A stretch of 64,000 nucleotides of DNA. It comes from Tragulus kanchil. Lineage: Eukaryota; Chordata; Mammalia; Artiodactyla; Tragulidae. Both the position numbers and the translations under genes were made by a program. The stretch spans positions 295,606,897-295,670,896 of the forward strand of contig JAIOJX010000032.1 of assembly GCA_022376925.1 (NCBI GenBank), read 5' to 3'. The notes under the pieces are model-generated. The model saw nothing but the letters and a program-made list of their open reading frames with translations, ran no database searches and was not told the origin of the DNA. Shown here in pieces: positions 1-12,069 of this stretch; within the stretch, counting starts at the first letter, position 1; each line of letters begins with the position of its first letter.

Positions 1-230
1 GCCACTTGATGCAAAGAACTAGTTCATTGGAAAAGACCCTGATACCGGGAAAGATGGAGGGCAGGAGGAAGAGGGGACAACAGAGGATGAGATGGTTGGA
101 TGGCATGATCAACTCAATGGACATGAGTCTGAGCAAACTCCCAGAGATGGTGAAGGACAGGGAAGCCTGGTTTGCTGCAGTCCATGGGGTTGCAAAGAGT
201 TGGACAGGACTGAGCAACTGAACAACAATA
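1..230 (+). mobile_element. BovB (RTE) LINE, 3' end, truncated by window start
   Basis: The sequence encodes the C-terminal tail of the BovB reverse-transcriptase ORF (motifs [14 protein letters not shown] and [15 protein letters not shown]) followed by the ACTGAACAACAATA tail. It is a typical 5'-truncated ruminant copy. Confidence 0.93.
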
Positions 231-1340
231 GCACATAGCTGTTGCTCGAGAAATGCTGTCAAGTTCCTGGTACGAACTCTCCTGTTGAGTGAAATCCTAG
301 AAGCTCAACATACCAGCCTTCCAGTTTGATTTCAATAAATTGTCGGTATCATTTTTCACTCTTTCATTGCAAGTACTCTTTCTAGGGCTAGCGAGTTAAG
401 CTTTGGCTGTTTATATAAAGCTGCTTGAATTCCAGACAGGCTAGTTACTTCCTACTTGGTCTTTACTGACTAGCTGAAAATACTTTTGCAGAAAGTCTTC
501 ATTGGCCTCTTGTGGGGTCAGTGAACCTGTGTGTTGATCCTCTGACCCAGTGTGGCTCTCAGGAAGGGTGGAGGGAATAAATACCCAGATGGAGAAGACG
601 GGTCTGGGCAGTGCAGAGCCAGCCCAGAACAGAGCCCCAGCCTCTGGAGTTCCTTGCATTTCAATTTCATGTGAAGTTCATGTCGTAGTGATACGAATGC
701 CTTCCTCCTCGAACCTAACCTGTGACTGCCGACTCATAAAAGAGAGGGAGGAGGGGCCCTACCTTTAAAGCAGTGATTTTCTCCAATTAAACTTTTCCGT
801 TCTCACACTTGCTGGCAGTAGAAACAGCCAAAGTCTTGTTCTGATTGCCTGCAAAGTTTCACAATAGTCAGGAGTCAGAATTGGTCCCTGTGTTATGAAT
901 CCACCAGTCTTTATACTTCAGACTTTAAAAATGAAGCTTTAGTTGTGGATGAATACTTCGGATGTTTTCCAAGAGTTAGGATAGTATCTGCAGAAGATTC
1001 GCCACAGACCTCAATACCAGGTACCAGAGCGATCTCCCCAGTTCCTCGACAACATTGGTGCTTCAAGGAACTCCCCAGGTATAGAAATCAGCTGCCCTGG
1101 GGATAGCTCACAAACTCACATCTTAGCCCTTCTCCATCTTTACCGCCAGCCTCTTGGGGACGGGACTTCAGAAGCCTCTCCCCTCATTTTCTCCTGTAAC
1201 CTCACCAGAGGCAGTCACCATGGTAACTACCTTCTTTTGTGCTAGTTTTCTTGAGTGCAAGAGAAAACATTTCCCTACAGACGTTAATTAGGTGGAAGTT
1301 TACCAATGGAAAGAAGAAGAGTGTGACCCTGGACTGGGTT
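231..1340. other. Sequence without recognised element
   Basis: I see no exon, known repeat or RNA gene here. There are short open frames on both strands but none resembles a protein I know. Confidence 0.5.
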
Positions 1341-1349
1341 CTGTGTACC

Positions 1350-1490
1350 CCGTATCCTGTAATCCTCGCATCAGCCCTCTGAGCTGAGTGTTGTTACCAC
1401 CATTTTACTGGGGCTGAAACAGTAACATGCCCAGGGTCACCTGAGTGTTAAGTGTTGGAGTCCTGCCTCAAACACAGATTTCTCTTGCCC
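1350..1490 (-). mobile_element. MIR-like SINE fossil
   Basis: The order of an 'atcctcgcatcagccctc' stretch, a degraded 'cattttactggggctgaaac' core and 'gcccagggtcac...' matches an antisense MIR core. It is strongly diverged. Confidence 0.6.
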
Positions 1491-2785
1491 AGGCTTTTCA
1501 CTTTTATTTCACAAATCAACTAAATATGGATACACAAGATCAGTTCATTTTCAGCTGGTAAAGTGGATTTCGTTTCTTTTCAGTCTGGGTAGATAGATAC
1601 CTTTTTTTCGTCCCCTGGGGCCGTCAGTTGCCCAGTGCAGTGTGACTTTTTTTTTTTTTTCACACATGCATACAGGTGTATACACATAGATGTGTGTGCA
1701 CACATTTACATGGGCATGGCTGCAGGGCACATCGCATGTCCTGCAGTGTGACTTTTGCTTGGGCTCCTTCTCTGAGATTGTATCTGTCTGTTGGCTTGTC
1801 CTCCACCTGGAACATCTTTTTGCTAGGCAGATCCTCCTCTCGGGCCATCCCTTGACTCTCTAGGAACTCTGTCCTGGGATTTGTCTGAAGTCTGCCCTGA
1901 ATTGAGATCTTCCTGGTCAGGAAAAGCTAGATCTGGGAGGCCAGAGCCATGAAGGAAAAAATGGAGACAGAGGCAGAAGCAAGATCAGAGGCAAGCAAGC
2001 AGGGTCCAAAATGTCCAGGAGCCAGAGAGGATGGGGTGGGGGTGGTCACCTAGCGCAGATAGCACCTCACAGGTCGTGACTTTCCCCAGGCCCCGTGCCT
2101 GCTGAGCCTGCCAGGGTGCTCAGGACCTAAAGAGCTCAGGGCCTCACGGCGGAATCGGAGGCAGTGCTTATCTCTTCTCAGTATCTCTCACTCACCATCT
2201 TGTCATTCATGAAATTGCTCAAGACAACTGCTCAAGTCTGTGCCTGTTGGTCTCTAAGTAGTTTTCAGGGCTAATTTAGAATGAACTTATTTAGAACTAT
2301 AGCTCAAAAGGTTTGAAGCAGCTCATAAATTAAAATGTATCTCAAAATGAAGCCAAGAGAAGGACATTCAAAGGCAAACATTCATGGGGAGCAAAGCACA
2401 GCCTTGACTGGGCTTCTGCCGATAAACTCTCTTTTGGAACAGAGGTCTTTCCCTGTTGACTGCCTTTCCTGGCCAAGAAAATGTCGAATTTTTTAGAACC
2501 GGGGTAAACCCTGTAGCTCTTCACCCGTACCAGGTAAGAAAATTGAAAGCAAGAAAAAGTTGATGATTAACTTAGTGTTTCTCATCTTGCTGAGACTAGG
2601 CTCAGATTCTGCTTCCTACATCTAGAGTTTTCTAGCCATCCTGTACCATTTGACCAGCACATTAGCCTTTTGTTTCTGAATGCAATGGAAAAGGAACTTT
2701 ACCCCTTCCTCCCTCCCTCCCTTCTTCCTTCTCTCCTTCCCTTGCTCGCTTCCTTCCAAACAGGATTAATACCATTGGTATTTTT
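1491..2785. other. Unique sequence with simple repeats
   Basis: This stretch includes a T run near 1638-1651, a TG/CA-rich stretch to about 1720, and a CCTT-rich pyrimidine tract at 2701-2758. No gene or transposon recognised. Confidence 0.5.
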
Positions 2786-2814
2786 TTTAAGATTTTTTTT
2801 TTAGATGCCGACTA

Positions 2815-2979
2815 TTTTTGAAGTCTTTATTGAATTTGTAACAATGTCGCTTCTGTTTTATGTTTTGGTTTTCTGGCCAGGAGGCCTGTGGGATCTTAGC
2901 TCCCCAACCAGGGATCATACCCACCTGCCCTGCCTTGAAAGGTAAAGTCTTCACTACTGAACCACCAGGGAAGTCCCCC
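2815..2979 (-). mobile_element. tRNA-Glu-derived SINE (CHR type), antisense
   Basis: It ends (SINE 5' end) with ccaccagggaagtcccc and carries gatcttagctccccaaccag and a B-box-like 'gggatcatacccacc'. An upstream 'gtctttattgaatttgtaac' segment is typical of one CHR subtype. Confidence 0.85.
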
Positions 2980-3920
2980 ATTTTAGGACCACCACTTGTA
3001 CCTTGTGCATTTCCTGGTGAAAATGTACCAGATTTGTATCAGATATGGGGCACTATTGCTCAGTAATCTGTGTACATGGTTTACACTTCCCAATAGCCCC
3101 AGTTCCTGTCTCTGCTTAAAGAGGGGTACAGCAGAGGTTAAGCAGGATTTAGTAGTCTCCCCAGATCTCACAGACAGAAACAGAGGCACCAGATTTCCAG
3201 CCCTGGCTCTTTGACTGTGGAGTTCGTGTTTGTAACTACTAGCAGTCCTTCCGGCAGTAATTTTTGTTTATTCTTTCATCAGATGACTAAAACAGAACTT
3301 TTTTCTCCAAATGCAGAAGTTGAAACCTGTTGAGGAAATTCAACCAGAGTATTTCTTGAAGAAAAAAAGAAACCATTTCCTGATTTCTTCATCCGCTCAC
3401 CCAGTGACATCATCAGGGCTGGTACTAGCCGCCCTTCGCCTTCGCACACCAGGATGCAGAGCAAGGATGGTTCTTTAGGAACTTCTCTTTAGGAACTTCC
3501 GAGGCTGCGTGGAGGGTCAGAAGCTCCACCCCTAGCCACAGGCCCCCCTCTCTTTGATTCTCTCTGCCTGACATCGGGCCCTTGAGGGCTCACCATCCTA
3601 GCCATCGAGGAGAGGCAGACAGCAGCAGCCCCAGGCCTGGCCCCTGCAGTTACTGCAAGGCCATCTCTAGATCCTGGTCAGCTTCTACTGCAGGCATCTG
3701 TCTTGTCCACTGTCAAAACCTTGGCTTCAAAACCCTGACTCTTTAGCTGCCTCCGACAACCCTTTGGACTTGTTTCTATTTGCCATGGATAGAAAAATCA
3801 GGAAACAGGAAATTCACCAGCAAAGAGATCTCAGGGAGTGTGTTTGTCACTCCGCATAAGCTATGATCCATAGAGTAAAACAAGAATGCGATGCTGAGGA
3901 CTGGAGTGGTTGGTAGATGA
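2980..3920. other. Unique intronic or intergenic sequence
   Basis: No element recognised, apart from a short direct repeat of TCTTTAGGAACTTC at about 3472-3499. Confidence 0.45.
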
Positions 3921-3924
3921 CTCA

Positions 3925-4140
3925 GCCTTTAGACAGCTTGGGTTCAGAGCCTGCCTCCACCCTTGCTGAGCTTTGCCCTCAAGGACATAAACTTTCTACG
4001 CCTCAGTTTCTTCATCCATTAGATGGGAATAATAACCACGTCTCACGAGGTTGTTGTAAAGTTAAATGAGATGACATATAGGAAACATAGGTGCCTGGAA
4101 GGCTGTTAGTGCCAGTAAAGGTTAATCCTTCCTGCTCTTT
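3925..4140 (+). mobile_element. MIR SINE
   Basis: The MIR core is clear: cctcagtttcttcatccatt, agatgggaataataaccacg, gaggttgttgtaaagttaaa and 'gtgcctggaagg'. Sense orientation and fairly complete. Confidence 0.9.
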
Positions 4141-4217
4141 AAATAAGGAGAAAATTTGAGTTCATACTCAGTGTGTGTGGGGAGATAATGAGATTCGGTT
4201 TTGCCTGTGTTATTACA

Positions 4218-6397
4218 GACGCTGTAGATCAATGTACATCTCCTTGAGAGCAGTTCAAGAATATTAGCTTGAAGTGTTAAGATACTCATTTTCTGTGATG
4301 AGACCTACTTTGGGGACTTCAGCCTAAGAAAGTAATCCAAAATCTTTAGGTCTGATGCTGCTACAATGATATTCATCATAGTGAGCAATTGACTGGAGTA
4401 AAATATGGTACGTCTTTTTAGGACAGTTTAAAATTATGAGGGTCAAGACTCTGCCATTGTATGGAAAAAATGCTTGTATTATTAATACTATATTAAGAAA
4501 AGAGTTTAAAAGGAGGAACAAGATTGTATGCTCCGATGGTTAGAGTGTGTATGAAATTTCCACACAGCTGCTAGGACAAAGCTGGTTTGTCCCCAGGGAC
4601 TTTTTGACTCTCTCTCCCTGTGACACTAGTTTTATTTATTTGTTTGTTTAAATATGGGGGAAGGAAGTCAAGTAATGAGCAAAACATAGAAGCTAATCTC
4701 ATGCCTGAGTCTTATCACTATTGCCAGCCTCTGATCTCAGGCTCAAGGTTGAGATTGAAGGAAGGTGGGGAATGAAGCAGGGGCCCAGAGACACTCTGAG
4801 AAGTCACTCGTGTCTTATGTGGGTTTCCTCTCAAATTCTCCAACTTCTCTTTGTGAACCTGGGGAGGAAGGTAGGGAGAAGCAGATGTGGGCATCCATGT
4901 GGTTTCTCACTCTTGACCTCACCTCTGTTAGGGACCTCCTCCCTGAAATTCCCAACAGTTTCTTCAGGCACATGTCCATCATACCGATGCTTTAACCCTT
5001 CTTGGGGCTTCCCCTGGTGGCCCAGTGGGTAAGGACACCACCTTGCAGTGCAAAGGGCGCCAGTTCGATCCCTGGCCTGGGAAGATCCCACGTGCCGCAG
5101 AGCAGCTGGACTGATGTGTCCAATTACCGAGCCGGAGCTCTGGAGCGCATGCGCCCAGAGCCGGCACTCTGCAACAACAGACGCCACTGCAATGGGAGGC
5201 CCACAGGAGCCAAAGAACAAAGATGGATGAAAATAGGGAAATGAAAGACCAATAGAAGTGGCCCGCCCGTTCCCCTCTCTCCCCAACACGACCCCCGCCC
5301 AAAATAATGACGCTGTAGATTAATGTTCTTCTCCTTGAGATCAGTTCAAGAATATTAGCTTGAAGTGTTAAGATACTCATTTTCTGTGATGAGACCTACT
5401 TTGGGGACTTCAGCCTAAGAAAGTAATCCAAAATCTTTAGGTCTGATGCTGCTACAATGATATTCATCATAGTGAGCAATTGACTGGAGTAAAATATGGT
5501 ACGTCTTTTTAGGACAGTTTAAAATTATGAGGGTCAAGACTCTGCCATTGTATGGAAAAATGCTTGTATTATTAATACTATATTAAGAAAAGAGTTTAAA
5601 AGGAGGAACAAGATTGTATGCTCCGATGGTTAGAGTGTGTATGAAATTTCCACACAGCTGCTAGGACAAAGCTGGTTTGTCCCCAGGGACTTTTTGACTC
5701 TCTCTCCCTGTGACACTAGTTTTATTTATTTGTTTGTTTAAATATGGGGGAAGGAAGTCAAGTAATGAGCAAAACATAGAAGCTAATCTCATGCCTGAGT
5801 CTTATCACTATTGCCAGCCTCTGATCTCAGGCTCAAGGTTGAGATTGAAGGAAGGTGGGGAATGAAGCAGGGGCCCAGAGACACTCTGAGAAGTCACTCG
5901 TGTCTTATGTGGGTTTCCTCTCAAATTCTCCAACTTCTCTTTGTGAACCTGGGGAGGAAGGTAGGGAGAAGCAGATGTGGGCATCCATGTGGTTTCTCAC
6001 TCTTGACCTCACCTCTGTTAGGGACCTCCTCCCTGAAATTCCCAACAGTTTCTTCAGGCACATGTCCATCATACCGATGCTTTAACCCTTCTTGGGGCTT
6101 CCCCTGGTGGCCCAGTGGGTAAGGACACCACCTTGCAGTGCAAAGGGCGCCAGTTCGATCCCTGGCCTGGGAAGATCCCACGTGCCGCAGAGCAGCTGGA
6201 CTGATGTGTCCAATTACCGAGCCGGAGCTCTGGAGCGCATGCGCCCAGAGCCGGCACTCTGCAACAACAGACGCCACTGCAATGGGAGGCCCACAGGAGC
6301 CAAAGAACAAAGATGGATGAAAATAGGGAAATGAAAGACCAATAGAAGTGGCCCGCCCGTTCCCCTCTCTCCCCAACACGACCCCCGCCCAAAATAA
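4218..6397. repeat. Tandem duplication 1 (period 1090-1091 bp)
   Basis: Copy A is about 4218-5307 and copy B about 5309-6397. They differ by one A in an A run and by a cluster of mismatches in the first 35 bp of copy B. Copy A stops inside the AATA tail of a SINE, while copy B runs on through the tail into the second target-site duplication, so only copy B is complete. Probable false duplication. Confidence 0.95.
5004..5307 (+). mobile_element. CHR-2-like tRNA-Glu SINE, long subtype, cut at the duplication junction
   Basis: It starts ggggcttcccctggtggccc and has the B box gttcgatccctgg, then the diagnostic gtccaattaccgagc and ggagcgcatgcgc. The target-site duplication ttaacccttctt precedes it (4992-5003). 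Its tail is cut off where copy A of duplication 1 ends. Confidence 0.88.
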
Positions 6398-6412
6398 ATA
6401 AATAAATAAATC
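6094..6412 (+). mobile_element. CHR-2-like tRNA-Glu SINE, long subtype, complete copy
   Basis: Second copy of the element at 5004, here with its full (AATA)n tail. It is flanked by perfect 12-bp target-site duplications ttaacccttctt (6082-6093 and 6413-6424). In the real genome this and 5004-5307 are probably one insertion. Confidence 0.9.
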
Positions 6413-6526
6413 TTAACCCTTCTTCCTAGTGATTATTTGAGAGAAAGAGTAATATGTTTTAGAAGTTAACCATGTAGATGCTAACTGATTCATTGCTTTA
6501 AAAAAAATGATAATAGCAGTTCATCT

Positions 6527-6660
6527 TCATAAGTGGAGGAGGGCATGGCAACCCACTCCAGTATTCTTGCCTGGAGAATCCCATGAACTGAGGAGCCTGG
6601 TGGGCTACAATCCATGGGGTCACGAAGAGTTGGACGCAACTGAGTCAACTTAGCATGCAC
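6527..6660 (+). mobile_element. BovA SINE fragment
   Basis: It contains ggagggcatggcaacccact, cagtattcttgcctggagaa and tccatggggtcacgaagagt, the BovA portion shared by Bov-tA and BovB-derived SINEs. The tRNA head is missing. Confidence 0.9.
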
Positions 6661-7023
6661 GTGCACATCCTCGTAAGAGTTCAAATAATCCAAGAGTTAG
6701 TGGGGTACAGAGTCTTGAGTCCCCAGGAATGAGAGGGAGATTCGTGATGAAAAAAGAGTCTGAGATGTCCACGGTTTCTTGATTATAAAAACAGCAGCAG
6801 TCTTTACTTTGACTGATGAAAGTCTTATGTTTCAACAGCGTGCAGTGAAATGTTCCCTACCAAAATGTCTGTGTCAGAGGGGTCTTCTCAAAATGTCCAT
6901 CTTGGAAATGCAGCTGTGAAAACCACCCACAGGGAACAGAAACACTGAGTGGCCATAGTACTTGCGTTTGGTTGGGAGGATTATACTTCTACCGCCCCTC
7001 TTTCATATTCTTAATTTGTCTAT

Positions 7024-7063
7024 GAAAGTGTTAGTCATTCAGTTGTGTTCTACTCTTTGAGAG
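7024..7063 (-). mobile_element. Bov-tA/BovA 3' end fragment
   Basis: Only gaaagtgttagtcattcagt and a few following bases fit the antisense BovA tail. The rest up to about 7290 is unassigned. Confidence 0.55.
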
Positions 7064-7299
7064 CTTGTTTGGAGGTTCTAGCAGGGGAGCGCAGCTACTC
7101 ATATACCCTTGACCTAAGACCAGTCCTCCTCTGTCGGGGATGGTCATCCTCTTCAACCGAGCGTGCAGCTTTGGGAGGGACACACGTGGAGCAGTGATGA
7201 AGGAAGGAGACACCTGCCTGGCCAGCCAGATCAGCCAAATCAACCCTGGTGATCAATGGGGTGACAGATGTTGCAACCAGATCACCCTCACATTCAATG

Positions 7300-7494
7300 T
7301 CTGACTCTTTGGACTGTAGAAACCTCATGGACTGTAGCCTGCCAGGCTCCTCTGTCCATGGGATTCTTCAGGCAAGGATATTGGAGTGGATTGCCATGCC
7401 CTTCTTCAAGAGATCTTCCTGACCCTGGGATCAAACCCAGCTCTCCTGAATTGCAGGCAGATTCTTTACCGTCTGAGCCATTGGGGAAGCCCAA
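7300..7494 (-). mobile_element. Bov-tA SINE, antisense
   Basis: Antisense signature: tgtctgactctttggactgt, ctgtccatgggattcttcag, ttccttcaag-type core, cagattctttaccgtctgag and ccattggggaagccc at the tRNA-like head. Confidence 0.92.
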
Positions 7495-7529
7495 TTTGTC
7501 TATACTGTGGTTAAAATTTCTTTGTAATG

Positions 7530-7650
7530 AAAGTGCAACTTGGCAGATATGTACTGAACACACTGTGTGCCACACACATTGTTCTTGGTGCCAGAGATGG
7601 GGCAGTGACCCAGACAAGCACGGTCACTGCCTGGGGGAACTTGAGTTCAG
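7530..7650. mobile_element. L2/ancient-repeat-like fragment
   Basis: The series 'tgtactgaacacactgtgtgcc', 'ttggtgccagagatggggca' and 'gtgacccagacaagca' resembles the widespread old mammalian repeat with a 'tgtgccaggcactgttct' motif. It is diverged, so the family name is tentative. Confidence 0.5.
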
Positions 7651-7671
7651 CAGGAAAGGCGAATGATTTTT

Positions 7672-7922
7672 TTTTTCCTTTGGCCATTTCTATTGATCTT
7701 TCATTTATCCATCTTCATCCGTCTTTGTTCTTTGGCCTGTGTGGGCCTCCCATCGCAGTGGCCTCTGTTGGGGCAGAGCACTGGCTCTGGGCACACACGC
7801 TTTAGAGCTCCAACTGGGTAGCAGCTTTGCGGCACGTGGGATCCTCCCAGGCCAGGGATCGAACCAGTGCCCCTTGCACTGCAAGGAGGTGTCCTTACCC
7901 ACTGGACTACCAGGGAAGCCCC
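7672..7922 (-). mobile_element. CHR-2-like tRNA-Glu SINE, short subtype, antisense
   Basis: It runs from a T tail through ttctattgatctttcattta, tgtgggcctcccatcgcag and ggatcgaaccagtgcccctt to ccagggaagcccc. The flank aaggcgaatgattttt (7656-7671) reappears as aaggcaaatgtgtttt (7923-7938) and again as aaggcgaatgattttt (7957-7972) after another T run. Confidence 0.88.
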
Positions 7923-7999
7923 AAGGCAAATGTGTTTTTTTTTGTTTTTTTTTTTTAAGGCGAATGATTTTTAACCCAAGTCGTTGTGAGAGGGTATGA

Positions 8000-8380
8000 T
8001 AAACCCAGGACGGAGGGTTTTGGAAAGCAGCTGGAATCTGCCTGAGTAGTGTCTTCCTCTGATTGGGGGTGGAGGGAGCGCCAGGGAAGATTTCCTAAGG
8101 GAAGATATGTCTGAGCCAAGACCTGAGGGCTATAGGACTCAAGGTGGGAATGGGAGTATTCCAAGCAAATGAAACAACATTTGGCAAAACTTGGAGGCAA
8201 GAGAAAGCGTGTCCTGTTTGAGGAACTGGCGGTTTGGTGAGACTGGAACATAGATCGAGCATGAGGTGGGGGTGGTGAGATCTGAGACTAGAGGCTGGCA
8301 CAGGAACACGATCATGGAGGACTGCTCTTTCTTCTTAAAGGACTTAGATTTCATCCTGAGGACAATGTAAAGATATTGGG
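8000..8380. mobile_element. Probable L2-type ancient repeat
   Basis: The succession 'gatttcctaagggaagatatg', 'gagccaagacctgagggct', 'gcaaaacttggaggcaag' and 'aggacttagatttcatcctg' follows an old interspersed mammalian repeat often seen near L2 3' ends. No intact coding potential. Confidence 0.5.
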
Positions 8381-8529
8381 AAATACTTCTTTATTTTCTT
8401 GCCTGCTCATTCAGTTATTTTTTCTTCCAAATTAATTTTATGTAAAAGTAATACACACTTGTTACAAAGACTCAAATAATATAGAAGTATAGAAAATGAA
8501 AAGTAAGTATCCCTTTCTCTTTTTAAAAA

Positions 8530-8695
8530 ATGTTTATTTATTTAGTCTGCCCTGGGTCTTAGTTGTGGCATAGACTCCTTAGGTGCCTGGTTGGGGTGTG
8601 CATGTGGAATCTAGTTCCAGGACCTGAGATCCAACCCAGGCCCCCTGCATTAGCAGCACAGAGCCTTAATCCCTGGACCACCAAGGAAGTCCTTC
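8530..8695 (-). mobile_element. CHR-1-type tRNA-Glu SINE, antisense
   Basis: tttatttagtctgccctggg, gtcttagttgtggcatagac, ggaatctagttccaggacc and a head ending ggaccaccaaggaagtcc mark an antisense CHR element. Confidence 0.85.
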
Positions 8696-9039
8696 CCTTT
8701 CTCTCCTTGACACACTCCCCCAGTCTAATCCCTCTAATCCCTCTAACTACTTCCTCTAATCTGGAGATACTGTCAAGTGTTTTGTACCCTTCCAGGAGTT
8801 TTCTTTGTATATGCAAGCATATATTATATATATCTGTGCTTGTCCTTATACAGATGAGACCATGCCGTACTAAGTAACTTCCACCTTAAAAACAAAACTT
8901 GAACATTGTGGACATTTTTCTATATTAGAACATAAGGATATGTATTCTATTCAATGGCAGCATGATGTAGTTTTACATAACTATCTCATCATTTGTAATA
9001 CTTAGCCAGTCTCTTATTGAGGTCTTCTAGCACTTAAGA

Positions 9040-9655
9040 CTGCATTGCTGTTTAATCACCAAGTCGTGTCTGACTCTTTGTGGCCCAAGGACTGCAGCAC
9101 ACCATGCTTTCCTGTCCTTCACCATCTCCCGGACTCACCTATTGAGTCAGTGATGCCATCCAACCATCTCATCTTCTTTACCCCCTTCTCCTCCTATTTT
9201 TTCACAGCATCAGGGTCTGTTCCAATGAGTTGTCTCTTCGGATCAGTTGGCCAGAGTGTTGGAGCTGAATACTGAAGGAATGAATAAATTTCACTCATAA
9301 ATTTCAGCTTCAGCATTAGTCCTTCCAGTGAATATTCTGTGTTGATTTCCTTTAGGACTGACTAGGTTTGATCTCCTTGCCAAGAGACAAGAGCGTTCCC
9401 CAGCACCACAGTTCAAAAACATCAATTCTTTAGCACTCAACCTTCTTTATGGTCCAACTCTCACATCCATACATGACTACTGGAAAAACAAAAAACAAAA
9501 AACCATAAGACCTTTGTTGACAAAGTGATGTCTCTGCTTCTCAATATGTTGTCTAGATTTGTCTTAGCTTTTCTTCCAAGAAGCAAGCATCTTTTAATTT
9601 CGTGGCTGCAGTCACCATCCGCAGTGATTTTGGACCCTAAGAAAATAAAAGTTTT
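9040..9655 (-). mobile_element. BovB LINE 3' portion, antisense
   Basis: Reverse complement of the BovB RT C-terminal region: ccatccaaccatctcatctt, tatggtccaactctcacatc, 'aaagtgatgtctctgcttct' and 'ggctgcagtcaccatccgc'. The reading frame is broken and an A/C-rich insertion (about 9484-9502) interrupts it. From 9197 onward it is repeated at 10273-10730 by duplication 2. Confidence 0.93.
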
Positions 9656-11334
9656 TCACTATTATGAAGCAAACTACAGTGGGCATTCTTGTTATATGTA
9701 TCTTTGGGTATTTATGTAAGGGTGATACCTGGAGGTCATGTTCCTAGAAGTACAGTAGCTGGGTAGGAGAACGTGTACACTTACAATTAAGGAAGATACT
9801 ACCAGTTAGTCCCTATCAAGGTAGTTACACTTTCTGCTCCCACCAGCTTAATTAGGGTGTCTGTTTCTTCATATTGCCTGCACCATAGAATATACCTACT
9901 TTAAAAAATTATGGTCAAAAATAAAAAGCCCATAACATAAATGTTACCACCTTTCGCCTTTTTAACCATGCATTGCAGCAATGTCAAGTATGCACTGTTG
10001 TGCAACCAGCTGGCAAAATTTTTTCATCTTGCGAAATAGAAACTCTATTTCCATCAAATAACAGCTCTCTGCTTGCCGCTCCCCTCCCTGCTCCTGGTAA
10101 CCACCATTCTGTTTTCTCTATGAATTTGACCCCTCTGTGTACCTCATATTAGTGAAATCATACAGTCTTTGGCCTTTTGTGACTGGCTTATTTTATCTAG
10201 CATAATCCTCCACATTCATCCACCTCATATCATGGGTCAGGATCCTCCTTTTCCAGACTTAGCGATAATTCCTTTTTCACAGCATCAGGGTCTGTTCCAA
10301 TGAGTTGTCTCTTCGGATCAGTTGGCCAGAGTGTTGGAGCTGAATACTGAAGGAATGAATAAATTTCACTCATAAATTTCAGCTTCAGCATTAGTCCTTC
10401 CAGTGAATATTCTGTGTTGATTTCCTTTAGGACTGACTAGGTTTGATCTCCTTGCCAAGAGACAAGAGCGTTCCCCAGCACTACAGATCAAAAAGATCAA
10501 TTCTTTAGCACTCAACCTTCTTTATGGTCCAACTCTCACATCCATACATGACTACTGGAAAAACAAAAAACAAAAAACCATAAGACCTTTGTTGACAAAG
10601 TGATGTCTCTGCTTCTCAATATGTTGTCTAGATTTGTCTTAGCTTTTCTTCCAAGAAGCAAGCATCTTTTAATTTCGTGGCTGCAGTCACCATCCGCAGT
10701 GATTTTGGACCCTAAGAAAATAAAAGTTTTTCACTATTATGAAGCAAACTACAGTGGGCATTCTTGTTATATGTATCTTTGGGTATTTATGTAAGGGTGA
10801 TACCTGGAGGTCATGTTCCTAGAAGTACAGTAGCTGGGTAGGAGAACGTGTACACTTACAATTAAGGAAGATACTACCAGTTAGTCCCTATCAAGGTAGT
10901 TACACTTTCTGCTCCCACCAGCTTAATTAGGGTGTCTGTTTCTTCATATTGCCTGCACCATAGGATATACCTACTTGAAAAAATTATGGTGAAAAATAAA
11001 AAGCCCATAACATAAATGTTACCACCTTTCGCCTTTTTAACCATGCATTGCAGCAATGTCAAGTATGCACTGTTGTGCAACCAGCTGGCAAAATTTTTTC
11101 ATCTTGCGAAATAGAAACTCTATTTCCATCAAATAACAGCTCTCTGCTTGCCGCTCCCCTCCCTGCTCCTGGTAACCACCATTCTGTTTTCTCTATGAAT
11201 TTGACCCCTCTGTGTACCTCATATTAGTGAAATCATACAGTCTTTGGCCTTTTGTGACTGGCTTATTTTATCTAGCATAATCCTCCACATTCATCCACCT
11301 CATATCATGGGTCAGGATCCCCTCCTTTTTCCAG
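9197..11334. repeat. Tandem duplication 2 (period 1075 bp)
   Basis: Copy A is about 9197-10257 and copy B about 10273-11334. The junction (10258-10272) holds the unmatched bases cttagcgataattcc, and the bases just before it carry errors. Copy B has scattered point differences, for example accacagttcaaaaacatc against actacagatcaaaaagatc. Confidence 0.95.
9656..10257 (-). mobile_element. L1 (ancient mammalian) 3' region, antisense
   Basis: ttcactattatgaagcaaac, 'gggcattcttgttatatgta' and 'cctagaagtacagtagctggg' match antisense L1M 3' ends; further L1-like 'ccattctgttttctctatgaatt' follows. It is repeated at 10731-11330. Confidence 0.7.
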
Positions 11335-11790
11335 ACAGAATAGTATTCCATTGTCTGTTTATACCACATTCTGTTTGCCCATTTACCCAGGGAAGGACAT
11401 TTGGGTTGTTTCTACATCGTGGCTATGGTGAGTGATGCTGCTACAATCAGGGGTGTGCCAAGATCTCTTTGAAATCCTACTTTCAGTTCTTTCCAATCTA
11501 TTCTTAAGGGTGAGATTGCTGGATCCTATGGTAATTCTATTTTATGTTCAGGGGAATAGCCAGACTGGTTTCCATACTGTCCATACCATTTTCCATTCCC
11601 ACCAGCAGTGCACAGTGGTCATATTTCTCCATATCCTCTCCAGCACTTGTAATTTTCTGTGCTTTTGATAGTAGTCATCCTAATATGTGTGAGATGATAT
11701 CTCATTGTAGTTGATTGGCATTTCTCTAATGAAAAGTGATGTTGAGCATCTTTTCACGTGCTTATTGGCCACTTGTGTATTATGTTGGAG
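11328..11790 (-). mobile_element. L1 LINE, ORF2 C-terminal/3' part, antisense
   Basis: Classic antisense L1: gaatagtattccattgtctg, 'gggttgtttctacatcgtgg', 'gattgctggatcctatggta', cattcccaccagcagtgcac and 'gatgttgagcatcttttcac'. Strongly diverged and non-coding. Confidence 0.9.
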
Positions 11791-11819
11791 GAACATCTAT
11801 TCAAACTATATCCATGTTT

Positions 11820-12065
11820 TTACTCTTTGCCAATATAATGGGTGAAAAATGGCATCTGTTGTTTCAATCGGTATTCCTTTAATTATGTGAAATGTACCCA
11901 TTCCTTCAGCAATAAATAGTGAGCAGCCTCTCATTGTCTGGTGCTGTTGTTGTTAAGGACAACACAAAAGACAGGCTGAGCATCTGTTTTTGTCTTTTGC
12001 CCATTTTTCTGTCTTTTTATTGGTTTTTAAGGCTTCCTGCATATTAAGGAAGTTGGCTTTTTGTG
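11820..12065 (-). mobile_element. L1M-like fragment, antisense
   Basis: 'gccaatataatgggtgaaaa' with 'atggcatctgttgtttcaa' and 'cttttgcccatttttctgtc' matches the antisense L1M 3' end order. It recurs at about 12920-13165. Confidence 0.65.
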
Positions 12066-12069
12066 TATT

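Noticed and set aside
4831..5289. 152-residue minus-strand frame (repeated at 5921-6379)
   Set aside because: Half of it is the antisense CHR-2-like SINE; the same peptide pieces occur at the other SINE sites.
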